Shown in pieces: positions 27,584 to 34,807 of a stretch of 64,000 nucleotides of DNA. Every line of letters begins with the position of its first letter. Position 1 is the stretch's first letter. Made by a program: the position numbers and the translations under genes. The stretch comes from Armatimonadota bacterium (GTDB lineage: Bacteria; Armatimonadota; UBA5829; DSUL01). The notes under the pieces were generated by a model, which made no database searches, was not told the origin of the DNA, and saw only the letters and a list, made by a program, of their open reading frames with translations. The DNA lies in the NCBI GenBank assembly GCA_020846715.1, contig JADLDK010000022.1, positions 1 through 64,000 of the forward strand. Reading direction: 5' to 3'.

Positions 27584-28286
27584 ATACGAATCGGGCATTC
27601 TTGCGAGTCGCCTTCAGGTACGTCCACAGGCCCACAAGCATTGCCGCACCCGCGCACCACACCATTACTTCGATGTGGTGAGAACCTTTGAGGAGTGCCG
27701 CAAAATCCTCCCGGACATCCAGCCCAATGGAGATCAGTCCCCACAGGAGGATTGCATCCGCTTCCAGTTGTGCGGCGCGTAGTAAGGGACGTGGGACAAT
27801 AGGGCGTCGAAGTTTCAGGCTGTGCAGTGAGGGGATGAGCGCCCGGACCTCCCTCGTATACCGTTCGTGCTCTTCGCCAAAGCGCGTGCGCAGGCTGATT
27901 TCTTCGCGCCGGATAACAGGAATATGCGCAAGCAGAAATATGACCACAAAGGCCGTCAGAAGTGGAACGCTGTTCAGCGCAGGCATTATGCCAAGGCCTA
28001 TTGCGAAACTCGCGACGTACAGCGGGTGACGGATATACGAGTAGAGCCCTTCTGTCACAAGGGTTCGGGACGGCGCCTGTGCCTTCCAGCCTCTCGCGCA
28101 AATCCTGATCCATATCCCCAGAGCAATAAGCCCCGTGCCGACCACATCCAGTATCTCATCCGTGGACGCTGCCAGCGAGCTGAGTGTTCGGGGACGCGCA
28201 AAAAGAACTACCATGACGGCAAGGGGGGTGATCCAAAGCCAGTTTTGAGCGGCGCGCTTCTCAATTACTCTATGCACCAGTGACAT
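27552..28286 (-). CDS. Isoprenylcysteine carboxyl methyltransferase-like membrane protein
   Basis: 244 aa with several helices. The ICMT/PEMT core is clear: LVTEGLYSYIRHPLYVASF, then REEISLRTRFGEEHERYTRE with the cofactor-binding Glu/Arg pattern. A membrane-embedded SAM-dependent methyltransferase is expected; in bacteria the substrates are mostly unknown. The C-terminal part (about 180-244) adds two more hydrophobic segments. The 3' end overlaps tauE by 32 bp. Confidence 0.85.
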   Translation of the reverse strand: MSLVHRVIEKRAAQNWLWITPLAVMVVLFARPRTLSSLAASTDEILDVVGTGLIALGIWIRICARGWKAQAPSRTLVTEGLYSYIRHPLYVASFAIGLGIMPALNSVPLLTAFVVIFLLAHIPVIRREEISLRTRFGEEHERYTREVRALIPSLHSLKLRRPIVPRPLLRAAQLEADAILLWGLISIGLDVREDFAALLKGSHHIEVMVWCAGAAMLVGLWTYLKATRKNARFVSIEQSAEEPG

Positions 28287-28293
28287 CTCCAGG

Positions 28294-28327
28294 TAAGAAA
28301 AGGAAGCAGCCCCGTCTCGGAGCTGCT
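28294..28327 (-). terminator. Terminator after the sigma/anti-sigma operon
   Basis: Minus-strand hairpin AGCAGC/GCTGCT (28305-28310 with 28322-28327), extended inward by three more pairs around one mismatch, followed by a T-rich run read from 28304 to 28294. It lies between the DUF5666-like gene and the methyltransferase gene. Confidence 0.65.
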
Positions 28328-28372
28328 CCCAAAGCAGATAACCGTTATATTATAACCTGCGAATGGCCTTTT

Positions 28373-29161
28373 CTATCTTACCCTGAACCTCACGTTCACA
28401 ACATTCGCCTTCAGCGTCTGACCGTCCAGCGTCCCGCTTGAGCACACTGACTGCCCGGTCCGGAATTCGTTGAAGCTGATGACGCTCGGGCCGCTCTTGA
28501 GCAGAGTGTTGCCGTCTGTTCGCACCAGGACGACTTCGTTTCCGGTGTCCACTCGCAGCGCCAGACCTGGACTGTCAATCGCCGTGATCTGGCCACAAAC
28601 CTGCGTGCCAAACGGACAACCAGCGCCAGGTCCACGCCCAGCCGCAGTCATGCCAGCCGCTCCAGCGAACGGGCCCATAAGGCACATTCCGGCGCCTGGC
28701 CCACCTCTGCCAGCGCCTGGGCCCATTCCGCGACCTCTACCAGCTCCCATTCCCGCGCCCATGCCAGGGCCGGAAGCTCCACGGTAGAGGACGTTCAGCA
28801 TCAATGCATCCAACGTGCTGCCATTCATTTCACCGCAAGCCGTTACGGACTGACCAACCTTGATGTCTTTCAATGCTACGGCATCGGGGCCACTCTTCAC
28901 AACAGTACTGTTGTTCACGCGAATCGCCACTGCCTGCCCTGCCGCATTGACGTCAATGACGCCAGAGGCCGCGTTGATGGCTGTTATCTGTCCGGTAACG
29001 CGTGTCCCGCCAAACGGGCAGGCGACTCCCGATCCCATTCCTGCTCCCGGCCCAGCTCCGGCTCTTGGAGCCCGCGCCGGACCGCGCTGAGCAGAGGCTA
29101 TCCCGATAGTCATCGCCACTGCTAATGCAGCTGCGGCTAAGATAGTCACTCTTGACTTCAT
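28373..29161 (-). CDS. Secreted protein with two DUF5666-like repeats
   Basis: 262 aa with a signal peptide (cleavage near GIASAQR, residue 24). Two copies of a small beta domain are seen: VTGQITAINAASGVIDVNAAG...VGQSVTACGEM (about 55-125) and VCGQITAIDSPGLALRVDTGN...TGQSVCSSG (about 190-255). They are separated by a Gly/Met/Arg-rich stretch (GMGAGMGAGRGRG). Each copy has a CPFG and a Cys near the end, suggesting a disulfide. It is third in an operon with an ECF sigma factor and its anti-sigma factor, so it may be a target or sensor partner of that system. Confidence 0.8.
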   Translation of the reverse strand: MKSRVTILAAAALAVAMTIGIASAQRGPARAPRAGAGPGAGMGSGVACPFGGTRVTGQITAINAASGVIDVNAAGQAVAIRVNNSTVVKSGPDAVALKDIKVGQSVTACGEMNGSTLDALMLNVLYRGASGPGMGAGMGAGRGRGMGPGAGRGGPGAGMCLMGPFAGAAGMTAAGRGPGAGCPFGTQVCGQITAIDSPGLALRVDTGNEVVLVRTDGNTLLKSGPSVISFNEFRTGQSVCSSGTLDGQTLKANVVNVRFRVR

Positions 29162-29262
29162 TGCTGTATTCTCCAGTGTGTGCTGTTGGCGTCTGTCGGA
29201 CTGCCGCTGCAGTCCATGCCCTTTGCTGCCCTATAGACGACACGGGCGCTGGCGCATTCCCG

Positions 29263-30057
29263 CTAATTTTGACTTTCCAGATCATTCGCCAGAGCCTGCA
29301 GCTCTTCCGCGGGCAAATCTCCCATCACGACATATTTGTGAGTGGCGCCGGATCTGAACGCAGCGTTGGTGGAGTTCAAGCGGCACACTCCGCGTCCGCG
29401 CCCGCCGCCTCTACCGTGCCCGCGTCCTCGTCCGCGGCCCATGCCCATGCCGGAGCCACCTCCGAGCGGTTTTTCAAAGATGGAAAGCGTGCGCTCACCA
29501 CTGGTATAGACGAGGTGGGCTACTGGCCGTCCCCCGGCGCACGTGAAAAGATCCAGCCCGGTCAGCCGCCACCCGGGAGGCATGTTGCGCGGCAGACGTA
29601 TCGCAATTTGAGATGCTTGCGCGAAGCTGTGAAGGTCCGCGCTGGTGACTACAGACTCAGCTTGTGCGGGTGTCACCGCCGAATAGTGTTGATAGAACTC
29701 CTGCAAATCCGGATCTTGCTGATTGAGCGCCTGAGGATGGTGCTGGAAGATGACGAGTGCGGCGACCAGGACTGTCGCGACTGCGGCCAGAGCGGCTCGA
29801 GCCCGCAGTAACGCAAAAGGCGCGCTCGCTCCCGCAGGCTGACGCTGTTCCAACCGGGGAGCGATCTTCGCCCACATGCCTTCCGGCGGACTGGTCATTC
29901 CGATTCCAGAGATGATGCGCTCAGTTTCGGTCATATCTGCGACTCTCGCTGCGCACTGCGGACACGATGCAATGTGTGCGCTCAGGCCCGAGCGGTGGCC
30001 GGTCTCCACCGCCGTCAGGTGCTGGGCGACTCTCTCCAGGCTAATCTTGCACGACAT
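29263..30057 (-). CDS. Zinc-finger anti-sigma factor, membrane-bound
   Basis: 264 aa. The N-terminal zinc-binding ZAS motif H-x3-C-x2-C (His28, Cys32, Cys35) holds the sigma factor. One membrane helix follows (about 83-104), then an external domain with PGWRLTGLDLFTCAGGRPVA and a GMGRGRGRGHGRGGGRGRG low-complexity run (about 202-223). ATG 30057 is chosen because GGGG lies 7 nt before it; an ATG at 30063 is too close to that site. It overlaps the sigma gene by 17 nt, typical of sigma/anti-sigma pairs. The Arg/His/Gly-rich run could bind metal or polyanions (inference). Confidence 0.85.
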   Translation of the reverse strand: MSCKISLERVAQHLTAVETGHRSGLSAHIASCPQCAARVADMTETERIISGIGMTSPPEGMWAKIAPRLEQRQPAGASAPFALLRARAALAAVATVLVAALVIFQHHPQALNQQDPDLQEFYQHYSAVTPAQAESVVTSADLHSFAQASQIAIRLPRNMPPGWRLTGLDLFTCAGGRPVAHLVYTSGERTLSIFEKPLGGGSGMGMGRGRGRGHGRGGGRGRGVCRLNSTNAAFRSGATHKYVVMGDLPAEELQALANDLESQN

Positions 30058-30637
30058 TGGCATTCCCCTTTGCAGTGTCTGAGAGATTGACGAAAGGCGC
30101 CAGTCTCCTCGCCAGTGCGGCGCGTCCTCGCGCCAGCCGGGATAGAACTGTCCCGTAAGGCAGTTTCAGCCCCTCGGAAATTTGCGCAACCGACATCCCT
30201 TCCAGGTGACGCATCACGATCGGCAGTCTCTGGTTCTCAGGCAGAGCGGCAATCCCGCTTTTCACAGCAACCGCTAACGCCTGTCCCTCAGCTAAAGCAA
30301 GCGGATCAGGTTGACGTGGGTCCGCCTCCTGCTCCACGGCCTCAGCAGGCGCTTCCGGACGCCGGGCGCGCCCTTTCATGTAATCTTTCGATGCGTTTCT
30401 AGCGATCTGATGCAGCCAGACCAGAAAGCTTGAACTCACCCGCAGCCCCTTCAGATGCCGCCACGCGCGCACGTACGTCTCCTGGCACACGTCGTCCGCC
30501 TCATCCTTGTTCAATCCCTCAGCCAGCAGAAAATTGAAAATTCGGACGTGAGTGTCTTCAAACAGAGTCTCAAACGCTGCTTTGTCTCCCTGTTTCGCCT
30601 GCTCGACAAGAATGTGCGTCGGTAGTGCGCTCGGCAT
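30041..30637 (-). CDS. ECF-type RNA polymerase sigma factor
   Basis: 198 aa with region 2 (FETLFEDTHVRIFNFLLAEG, DEADDVCQETYVRAWRHL) and region 4 (LPENQRLPIVMRHLEGMSVA, KLPYGTVLSRLARGRAALA), and no region 1 or 3. The linker (about 90-115) is acidic and Pro-rich. It is the first gene of a three-gene minus-strand operon with its anti-sigma factor and a secreted DUF5666-like protein. An envelope signal is the likely input. Confidence 0.93.
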   Translation of the reverse strand: MPSALPTHILVEQAKQGDKAAFETLFEDTHVRIFNFLLAEGLNKDEADDVCQETYVRAWRHLKGLRVSSSFLVWLHQIARNASKDYMKGRARRPEAPAEAVEQEADPRQPDPLALAEGQALAVAVKSGIAALPENQRLPIVMRHLEGMSVAQISEGLKLPYGTVLSRLARGRAALARRLAPFVNLSDTAKGNANVVQD

Positions 30638-30785
30638 TAGGTGCAGATTCCACTCCCTCGTTTCTCTTATTAGACGACACCAGTCTGAAGATATTCCCTG
30701 GAATGTGAACTTAGAGGAAACCTTGTCCGCACGAATAACCAGTTGGTGGTAAACTCAGTGCCTGGCGTCGAGCCTGGAGAACGGT

Positions 30786-31634
30786 ATGCATAGTCATTTG
30801 TTCAGAAATCTTGCCTTGTCCTTTGTAGCGGTCTGCGCACTGGGTTCTGGCGCCTTTTGCGCGTCACGTCCCGCCGGGAGCGACAACCTCAAAATTGGAC
30901 TGCAGGCTTACACGTTCCGCTCGCACACTTTTGAAGAAGCAGTCGCCAAAACCTCATCTCTGGGACTGCGCTACATTGAAGGCTATCCGGGCCAGAAGCT
31001 GAGCGGCTCGATGCCAGGAGTCATCTGGTCTCCCGACGCCTCTGCCGGGGCTCGTCGCAAGGCCCGCCAGATTCTCCAGAACTACGGGGTGCAGATGCAC
31101 AACTTGGGCGTGGTAGGCTTGCCCGGCAACGAAGAAGAGTGCAGAAAAGTCTTTGACTTCGCAAAGGAGATGGGTGTCAAGGTTATCGTCTCGGAGCCCG
31201 AGGACGCCGCCTGGCCGATCGTGGAGCGTCTGACGAAGGAGTACAATATAAAGGTGGCTATCCACAACCATCCGGCTCCTTCTCACTACTTCGATCCTTC
31301 CTTTGAGATGAAAGTCCTGAGCAAGCTGAACCGTCGCATTGGAGCGTGTCCGGACGTCGGACACTGGGCGCGCAGCGGTTTTGATCCGCTGAACTCTTTG
31401 AAGATGTTGCGGGGGCGAGTGCTGGCGATGCACATCAAAGACCTGAACCGGAATGTGCCTGAGGCGCACGACGTTGTCTTTGGAACGGGTGTGATCAACT
31501 TCCCGGCGATATTCCAGGAACTGCGTAAACAGAGCTTTGAGGGAGTTATCTCCATCGAGTACGAAGGTGACCAGCCGGATCCGTTTGAGCAAGTCCAGAA
31601 GAGCCTGCAGTACTTGCGCGCTGTCGTGAGGTAG
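30786..31634 (+). CDS. Exported sugar phosphate isomerase/epimerase-like protein (AP endonuclease 2 TIM barrel)
   Basis: 282 aa with a signal peptide (cleavage near GAFCAS; a lipoprotein is possible). The barrel begins KIGLQAYTFRSHTFEEAVAK. Metal ligands of this fold appear in order: VIVSEPED, AIHNHPAPSHY, CPDVGHWARSG, AMHIKDLNR and ISIEYEGDQ. Exported relatives are common next to sugar catabolism genes in bacteria that degrade plant or algal glycans; the substrate is unknown. A GGAG site precedes the ATG. It stands alone, and the next gene, trxA, has its own promoter. Confidence 0.88.
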   Translation: MHSHLFRNLALSFVAVCALGSGAFCASRPAGSDNLKIGLQAYTFRSHTFEEAVAKTSSLGLRYIEGYPGQKLSGSMPGVIWSPDASAGARRKARQILQNYGVQMHNLGVVGLPGNEEECRKVFDFAKEMGVKVIVSEPEDAAWPIVERLTKEYNIKVAIHNHPAPSHYFDPSFEMKVLSKLNRRIGACPDVGHWARSGFDPLNSLKMLRGRVLAMHIKDLNRNVPEAHDVVFGTGVINFPAIFQELRKQSFEGVISIEYEGDQPDPFEQVQKSLQYLRAVVR

Positions 31635-31765
31635 CCCGCGCTGGTACGAAGCGCAGCGGCAGATGGCAGCGATGTTGAAGTCTGCTCAGGAACTCCTTTG
31701 CGCGTCACGCCGTTCACAAAAACGGATGCCCCCTGGCCCCGCACATATCAGGGGCGGTCTACGCG

Positions 31766-31794
31766 TAGCCGCATGACTTCAGTTTTACTATAAT
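31766..31794 (+). promoter_or_regulatory. Promoter of thioredoxin gene
   Basis: A perfect -10 TATAAT (31789-31794) lies 37 bp before the trxA start. The -35 TAGCCG (31766-31771) at 17-bp spacing is weak. Confidence 0.55.
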
Positions 31795-31830
31795 CGGCTC
31801 AGCATCCGTATTCGGAAAGGAAAGTCATTA

Positions 31831-32154
31831 ATGTCCAACGCAGCAGCAGTAACGGAATCCAGCTTTGAGCAGGAAGTGATCAACTCTCAGCAACCTGTCC
31901 TGGTGGACTTCTGGGCGACATGGTGCGGACCGTGCCGTCAGGTTGCCCCCATCGTGGATGAGATCGCCAAAGAATACGACGGCAAGCTGAAGGTTCTGAA
32001 GGTGGATGTGGACAACGAGCGCGCTCTGGCAATCAAGTATCGCATCCAGAGCATCCCTACACTTCTGTTCTTCAAGGGCGGTGAGGTCAAGGATCAGATC
32101 ATCGGATCCGTCAGCAAGCAGACGATTTCCGCCAAGGTGGACAACCTCGTCTAG
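31831..32154 (+). CDS. trxA: Thioredoxin
   Basis: 107-aa cytoplasmic disulfide reductase. The active site WCGPC is at residues 31-35, in FWATWCGPCRQVAPI. The cis-Pro (SIPTLLFF) and the C-terminal GG-type region are conserved. An AAGGAAAG ribosome site and a TATAAT promoter precede it, so it is probably transcribed alone and strongly. Confidence 0.96.
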   Translation: MSNAAAVTESSFEQEVINSQQPVLVDFWATWCGPCRQVAPIVDEIAKEYDGKLKVLKVDVDNERALAIKYRIQSIPTLLFFKGGEVKDQIIGSVSKQTISAKVDNLV

Positions 32155-32347
32155 AGGCTACTTTTCTGGCTGTTCTCCGCGTGTCGCCGGTGGACTTCTT
32201 TCATCGGCGGCCGCCGGCCTCTTTCACATCTAGCCTTCGCTTTAGCCCTCGGCGCGAATACCTTACAAGACTTTTTTGCCGCACATCTGTGTAGTGTGCC
32301 GGCCCATTCGTCCTCTCCGACTCTCCTCACCCCGCGGCAATATCAGG
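32155..32347. other. Intergenic region between trxA and the polysaccharide operon promoter
   Basis: No gene is seen. AGAGGC at the trxA stop pairs with GCCTCT about 70 nt on, enclosing a CGCCG/CGGCG hairpin and followed by TTTC; this may terminate trxA. The rest shows no feature I can support. Confidence 0.3.
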
Positions 32348-32376
32348 TTGACAACGGCAATCGCTCGTGTTAGGCT
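32348..32376 (+). promoter_or_regulatory. Promoter of the exopolysaccharide/exosortase operon
   Basis: Perfect -35 TTGACA (32348-32353), 17-bp spacer, -10 TAGGCT (32371-32376, a weak match). The weak -10 with a perfect -35 suggests a controlled or activator-independent low-output promoter. It implies a leader of about 390 nt before the first gene at 32772. The -10 lies within a 10-mer repeated 80 bp downstream. Confidence 0.55.
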
Positions 32377-32452
32377 GTACTTACTTTGGCAGGGAGTGGC
32401 TGCGCGCGGCCGCATATCCCCGATACACTAGCCGGGAGAAGTTGTCAGGTTA

Positions 32453-32534
32453 GGCTGTCTGTCAGCGTCGGCTATAGCAGAAAAGGGTGGCGTACCAGCC
32501 GTGTCCGGCCGGCGAAAGCTGACGGACTCTAGCC
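32453..32534 (+). ncRNA. Candidate structured leader RNA element of the polysaccharide operon
   Basis: GTCTGTCAGC (32457-32466) pairs with GCTGACGGAC (32518-32527) over 10 bp with one G-U pair. Directly inside, GTCGGC (32467-32472) pairs with GCCGGC (32508-32513), leaving a GAAA bulge. Outside, GGCT (32453-32456) pairs with AGCC (32531-32534). The apical part GGGTGG/CCAGCC can pair with one mismatch. The element lies in the untranslated leader. It does not match the GEMM c-di-GMP consensus or another riboswitch I know. Confidence 0.45.
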
Positions 32535-32625
32535 GCCGCCTGAACAGCGGGTAGTATTTGGTATTTGCTCAGATGGGTATTTGCCTGTGGGGCAACTCTG
32601 CCCTGCCCGTGCCACTGATAGTTTC

Positions 32626-32645
32626 GGAACTCCCCGATGAGTTCC
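32626..32645 (+). other. Hairpin in the polysaccharide operon leader
   Basis: GGAACTC, six-base loop CCCGAT, GAGTTCC: a perfect 7-bp stem. It is one of several local hairpins in the leader between the candidate structured element and the first gene. Confidence 0.4.
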
Positions 32646-32737
32646 TGTCCTGGAAGAGGAGTGGTGAAAAAGCTGTCACCGGAACAACCAGAGGAAGTCC
32701 CCTGTCAGACGCTTATGTCTGTGGACATCGGGCTGGC

Positions 32738-32767
32738 CTCCCCGTCACACATCAATGGTGACGAGGG
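32738..32767 (+). promoter_or_regulatory. Hairpin that can mask the ribosome site of the first polysaccharide gene
   Basis: CGTCAC (32743-32748) pairs with GTGACG (32758-32763). After one mismatch, CC pairs with GG (32765-32766), so the arm covers the GAGGG Shine-Dalgarno (32763-32767) of the gene starting at 32772. This arrangement could lower translation unless the helix is opened. Confidence 0.45.
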
Positions 32768-32771
32768 ATAG

Positions 32772-33533
32772 ATGCCGAAGAGTCTTGCTGTGGCGATCAC
32801 AGATTACACAGACCCTGCTTCGGCGCCACAGGTGAGGGAGCAGTTGGACCGGGAAAGGCGCGCGACTCTTGAGCAGATGGGTATTGATTTCGGCGCGCGC
32901 TGTGCCGCACAGCCTGCTGCGCGTGAAAGTCGCCTCTATCTGACTGTCAAGCGAGCGCTGGACATCGTCGTCGTCCTGCTGCTTCTTGCCCTCCTTGCGC
33001 CCGTGTTCGTCATAATTGGGCTGTCTATCTACATGGAAGATCGCGGCCCGATTTTCTACCGTCAAGTACGCGCGGGGAGGGATGGGCGTCCATTCACGTT
33101 TTACAAGTTCCGCAGCATGGTCGTCAATGCGGAGCAGATTCAGGAGCAGTTGCAGTCGAAGAACGAGGCGTCCGGCCCGATATTCAAAATGCGGGACGAT
33201 CCCCGCGTCACCAAGACCGGCCGCTGGCTGAGGCGTTCGTCTCTGGATGAGCTGCCGCAGCTTATCAATGTTCTTCTTGGGGATGTGAGTCTTGTGGGGC
33301 CGCGTCCGCAGCTTCCATCTGAAGTGGAGCAGTACAAGCCACACCACAGGCAGAGGTTGAGCGTACAGCCGGGGCTGCTGTGTCTTAGAGAAGTTTCCGG
33401 GCGCTCCAAGCTGACGTTTGAGGAGTGGGTGGAGTTGGACCTGCTCTATATTCAGCACCGGGGACTCAGGATGGATGCGTCGATCTTTCTGAGGGCTATT
33501 AAGGCGGTTTTGAAGGGTGATGGCGCTTATTAG
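32772..33533 (+). CDS. Undecaprenyl-phosphate sugar-1-phosphate transferase (initiating glycosyltransferase)
   Basis: 253-aa bacterial sugar transferase that starts repeat-unit assembly on the lipid carrier. One membrane helix (about 62-84) precedes the catalytic part: GPIFYRQVRAGRDGRPFTFYKFRSM, TKTGRWLRRSSLDELPQL, LVGPRPQL, and RLSVQPGLLCLREVSGRSKL. This is the short PglC/EpsB-like form, lacking the four-helix CoA-binding-like module of WcaJ. The N-terminal 60 residues are hydrophilic and not recognised. It is the first gene of the locus, after a long hairpin-rich leader. Confidence 0.93.
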   Translation: MPKSLAVAITDYTDPASAPQVREQLDRERRATLEQMGIDFGARCAAQPAARESRLYLTVKRALDIVVVLLLLALLAPVFVIIGLSIYMEDRGPIFYRQVRAGRDGRPFTFYKFRSMVVNAEQIQEQLQSKNEASGPIFKMRDDPRVTKTGRWLRRSSLDELPQLINVLLGDVSLVGPRPQLPSEVEQYKPHHRQRLSVQPGLLCLREVSGRSKLTFEEWVELDLLYIQHRGLRMDASIFLRAIKAVLKGDGAY

Positions 33534-33619
33534 CGCGATTTTGCGCGTATTTTGACGCAAGAGACGCTGTCAATGCGGCGATCAACTGTGCGGGTGGATC
33601 TCAAGCGAGGATTCTATTA

Positions 33620-34657
33620 GTGGGCATAACTGAACAACCAGGCACCGGAGCTTCCAGCGAAATCAAGGAGCGCAGGGCGCCAGCGCGAAAGGCTGAAACT
33701 CCTGCGCCAGTAAGGCGGACAGGCTCTGGCAAAACCGTTCTCTGGGTTGTGGCGGCGCTGGTGGTGGGCGTTGCCGTAGGCGTATTTGGGATGCGTCAGC
33801 GCTATAAGGCGCAGGAAGTGGTTGTCACCGTCAACGGCAGCCCGATAACAAAGGACCAGCTTTTTGACCGGCTGCAGAAGACGGCGGGCCAGGATGTGAT
33901 GCGAGCGATGGTTGCAGACCGGCTGGCGACACAGTACGCGGAAAAGCAGGGGCTGTCTCCGACCGATGCTGAAGTGGAAAAGCGGCTGGAGATAGAGCAA
34001 AAAAGTGAGCCCAAACTGGCGGAGATCTTAGCAAGAAGAGGGCTTAATCTGGGGGATTTCAAGGAGAACTTGCGCCTCAGCATGGCCAAAGCGAACGTTT
34101 TGACTAACGGTATCAAGGTTTCAGACAGCGACGTCAAAGCGTTTTACGAGAAAAACATCGACAAAAAGAATCCAAACGCGGCGTTTTACACGCCCGAGTC
34201 TGTGCAGATTGCCGTCATCGTGACCAAGACCGAAGCGGAGGCAAAGAAGGCGCAGGCAGATCTGAGCCGTAATATCCCGTGGCCGACTGTGGTGAAGACC
34301 TACAGTCAGGACAACAGCAAAGCCAACGACGGTGTGTTGCCGCCAACTTTTCGCGGCCGGTCACGATCCAGCCAGATTCCCGGTCTGGAGGACCTGATAT
34401 TCTCCATGAAAATTGGGGAGCAGGTTGGGCCAAAGCAGATTGTCGGCGCGTGGTGGATTATCCGCTGCCTGGATAAGAAACCAGCCGTAACCCGCTCATT
34501 TGCGGATGTGAAAGATGACTGTCTGACAGGCGCGGCTCTGCTCAAGGGTGGGAACGCCAACATCAAGAAGAGGCAGACGGCTTTTTCTGAGTTTCAGAAG
34601 AATGCCAAAGTTCAGGCCTTCTGGCCCAACTACGCTGAGGCAGTCAAGGTTAAATAA
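33620..34657 (+). CDS. SurA/PpiC-type peptidyl-prolyl isomerase, EpsD-like
   Basis: 345 aa. A Pro/Arg-rich cytosolic tail is followed by one membrane helix (about 36-56), then a SurA-N-like helical region (VVTVNGSPITKDQLFDRLQK, ... YAEKQGLSPTDAEVEKRL) and a parvulin-type domain (YTPESVQIAVIVTKTEAEAK... PGLEDLIFSMKIGEQVGPKQIVGAWWII). EpsD-family isomerases are standard members of exosortase/polysaccharide loci and may help fold or sort PEP-CTERM proteins outside the membrane. The GTG start at 33620 is the first in frame; no strong ribosome site is seen. Confidence 0.85.
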   Translation: MGITEQPGTGASSEIKERRAPARKAETPAPVRRTGSGKTVLWVVAALVVGVAVGVFGMRQRYKAQEVVVTVNGSPITKDQLFDRLQKTAGQDVMRAMVADRLATQYAEKQGLSPTDAEVEKRLEIEQKSEPKLAEILARRGLNLGDFKENLRLSMAKANVLTNGIKVSDSDVKAFYEKNIDKKNPNAAFYTPESVQIAVIVTKTEAEAKKAQADLSRNIPWPTVVKTYSQDNSKANDGVLPPTFRGRSRSSQIPGLEDLIFSMKIGEQVGPKQIVGAWWIIRCLDKKPAVTRSFADVKDDCLTGAALLKGGNANIKKRQTAFSEFQKNAKVQAFWPNYAEAVKVK

Positions 34658-34727
34658 GGTTTTGTCTTGAGAGGCGGACTCAGGACAGGCGCAACGCTCG
34701 CGCCATAGCAAACCGCCAGGAAGGTGG

Positions 34728-34793
34728 CCAATCCACGCGGATTGGTCAAAGTTCTTCCCCTGCGACCTCGCATTCACTGGAGTCGCAAGGGGG
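34728..34793 (+). promoter_or_regulatory. Two tandem hairpins before the PEP-CTERM gene
   Basis: CCAATCC-ACGC-GGATTGG (34728-34745) is a perfect 7-bp stem. CCCCTGCGAC (34757-34766) pairs with GTCGCA and GGGG (34782-34793) around one bulged A. The second ends 3 nt before the GAGGAG ribosome site. They may be mRNA stabilisers or translation controls for an abundant secreted protein. Confidence 0.4.
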
Positions 34794-34807
34794 TGAGGAG
34801 AATACAA

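Noticed and set aside
32440-32560. c-di-GMP (GEMM), cobalamin or TPP riboswitch in the polysaccharide leader
   Set aside because: I compared by eye with the consensus elements of these classes and found none of the conserved loops. The structure is kept as an unassigned candidate only.
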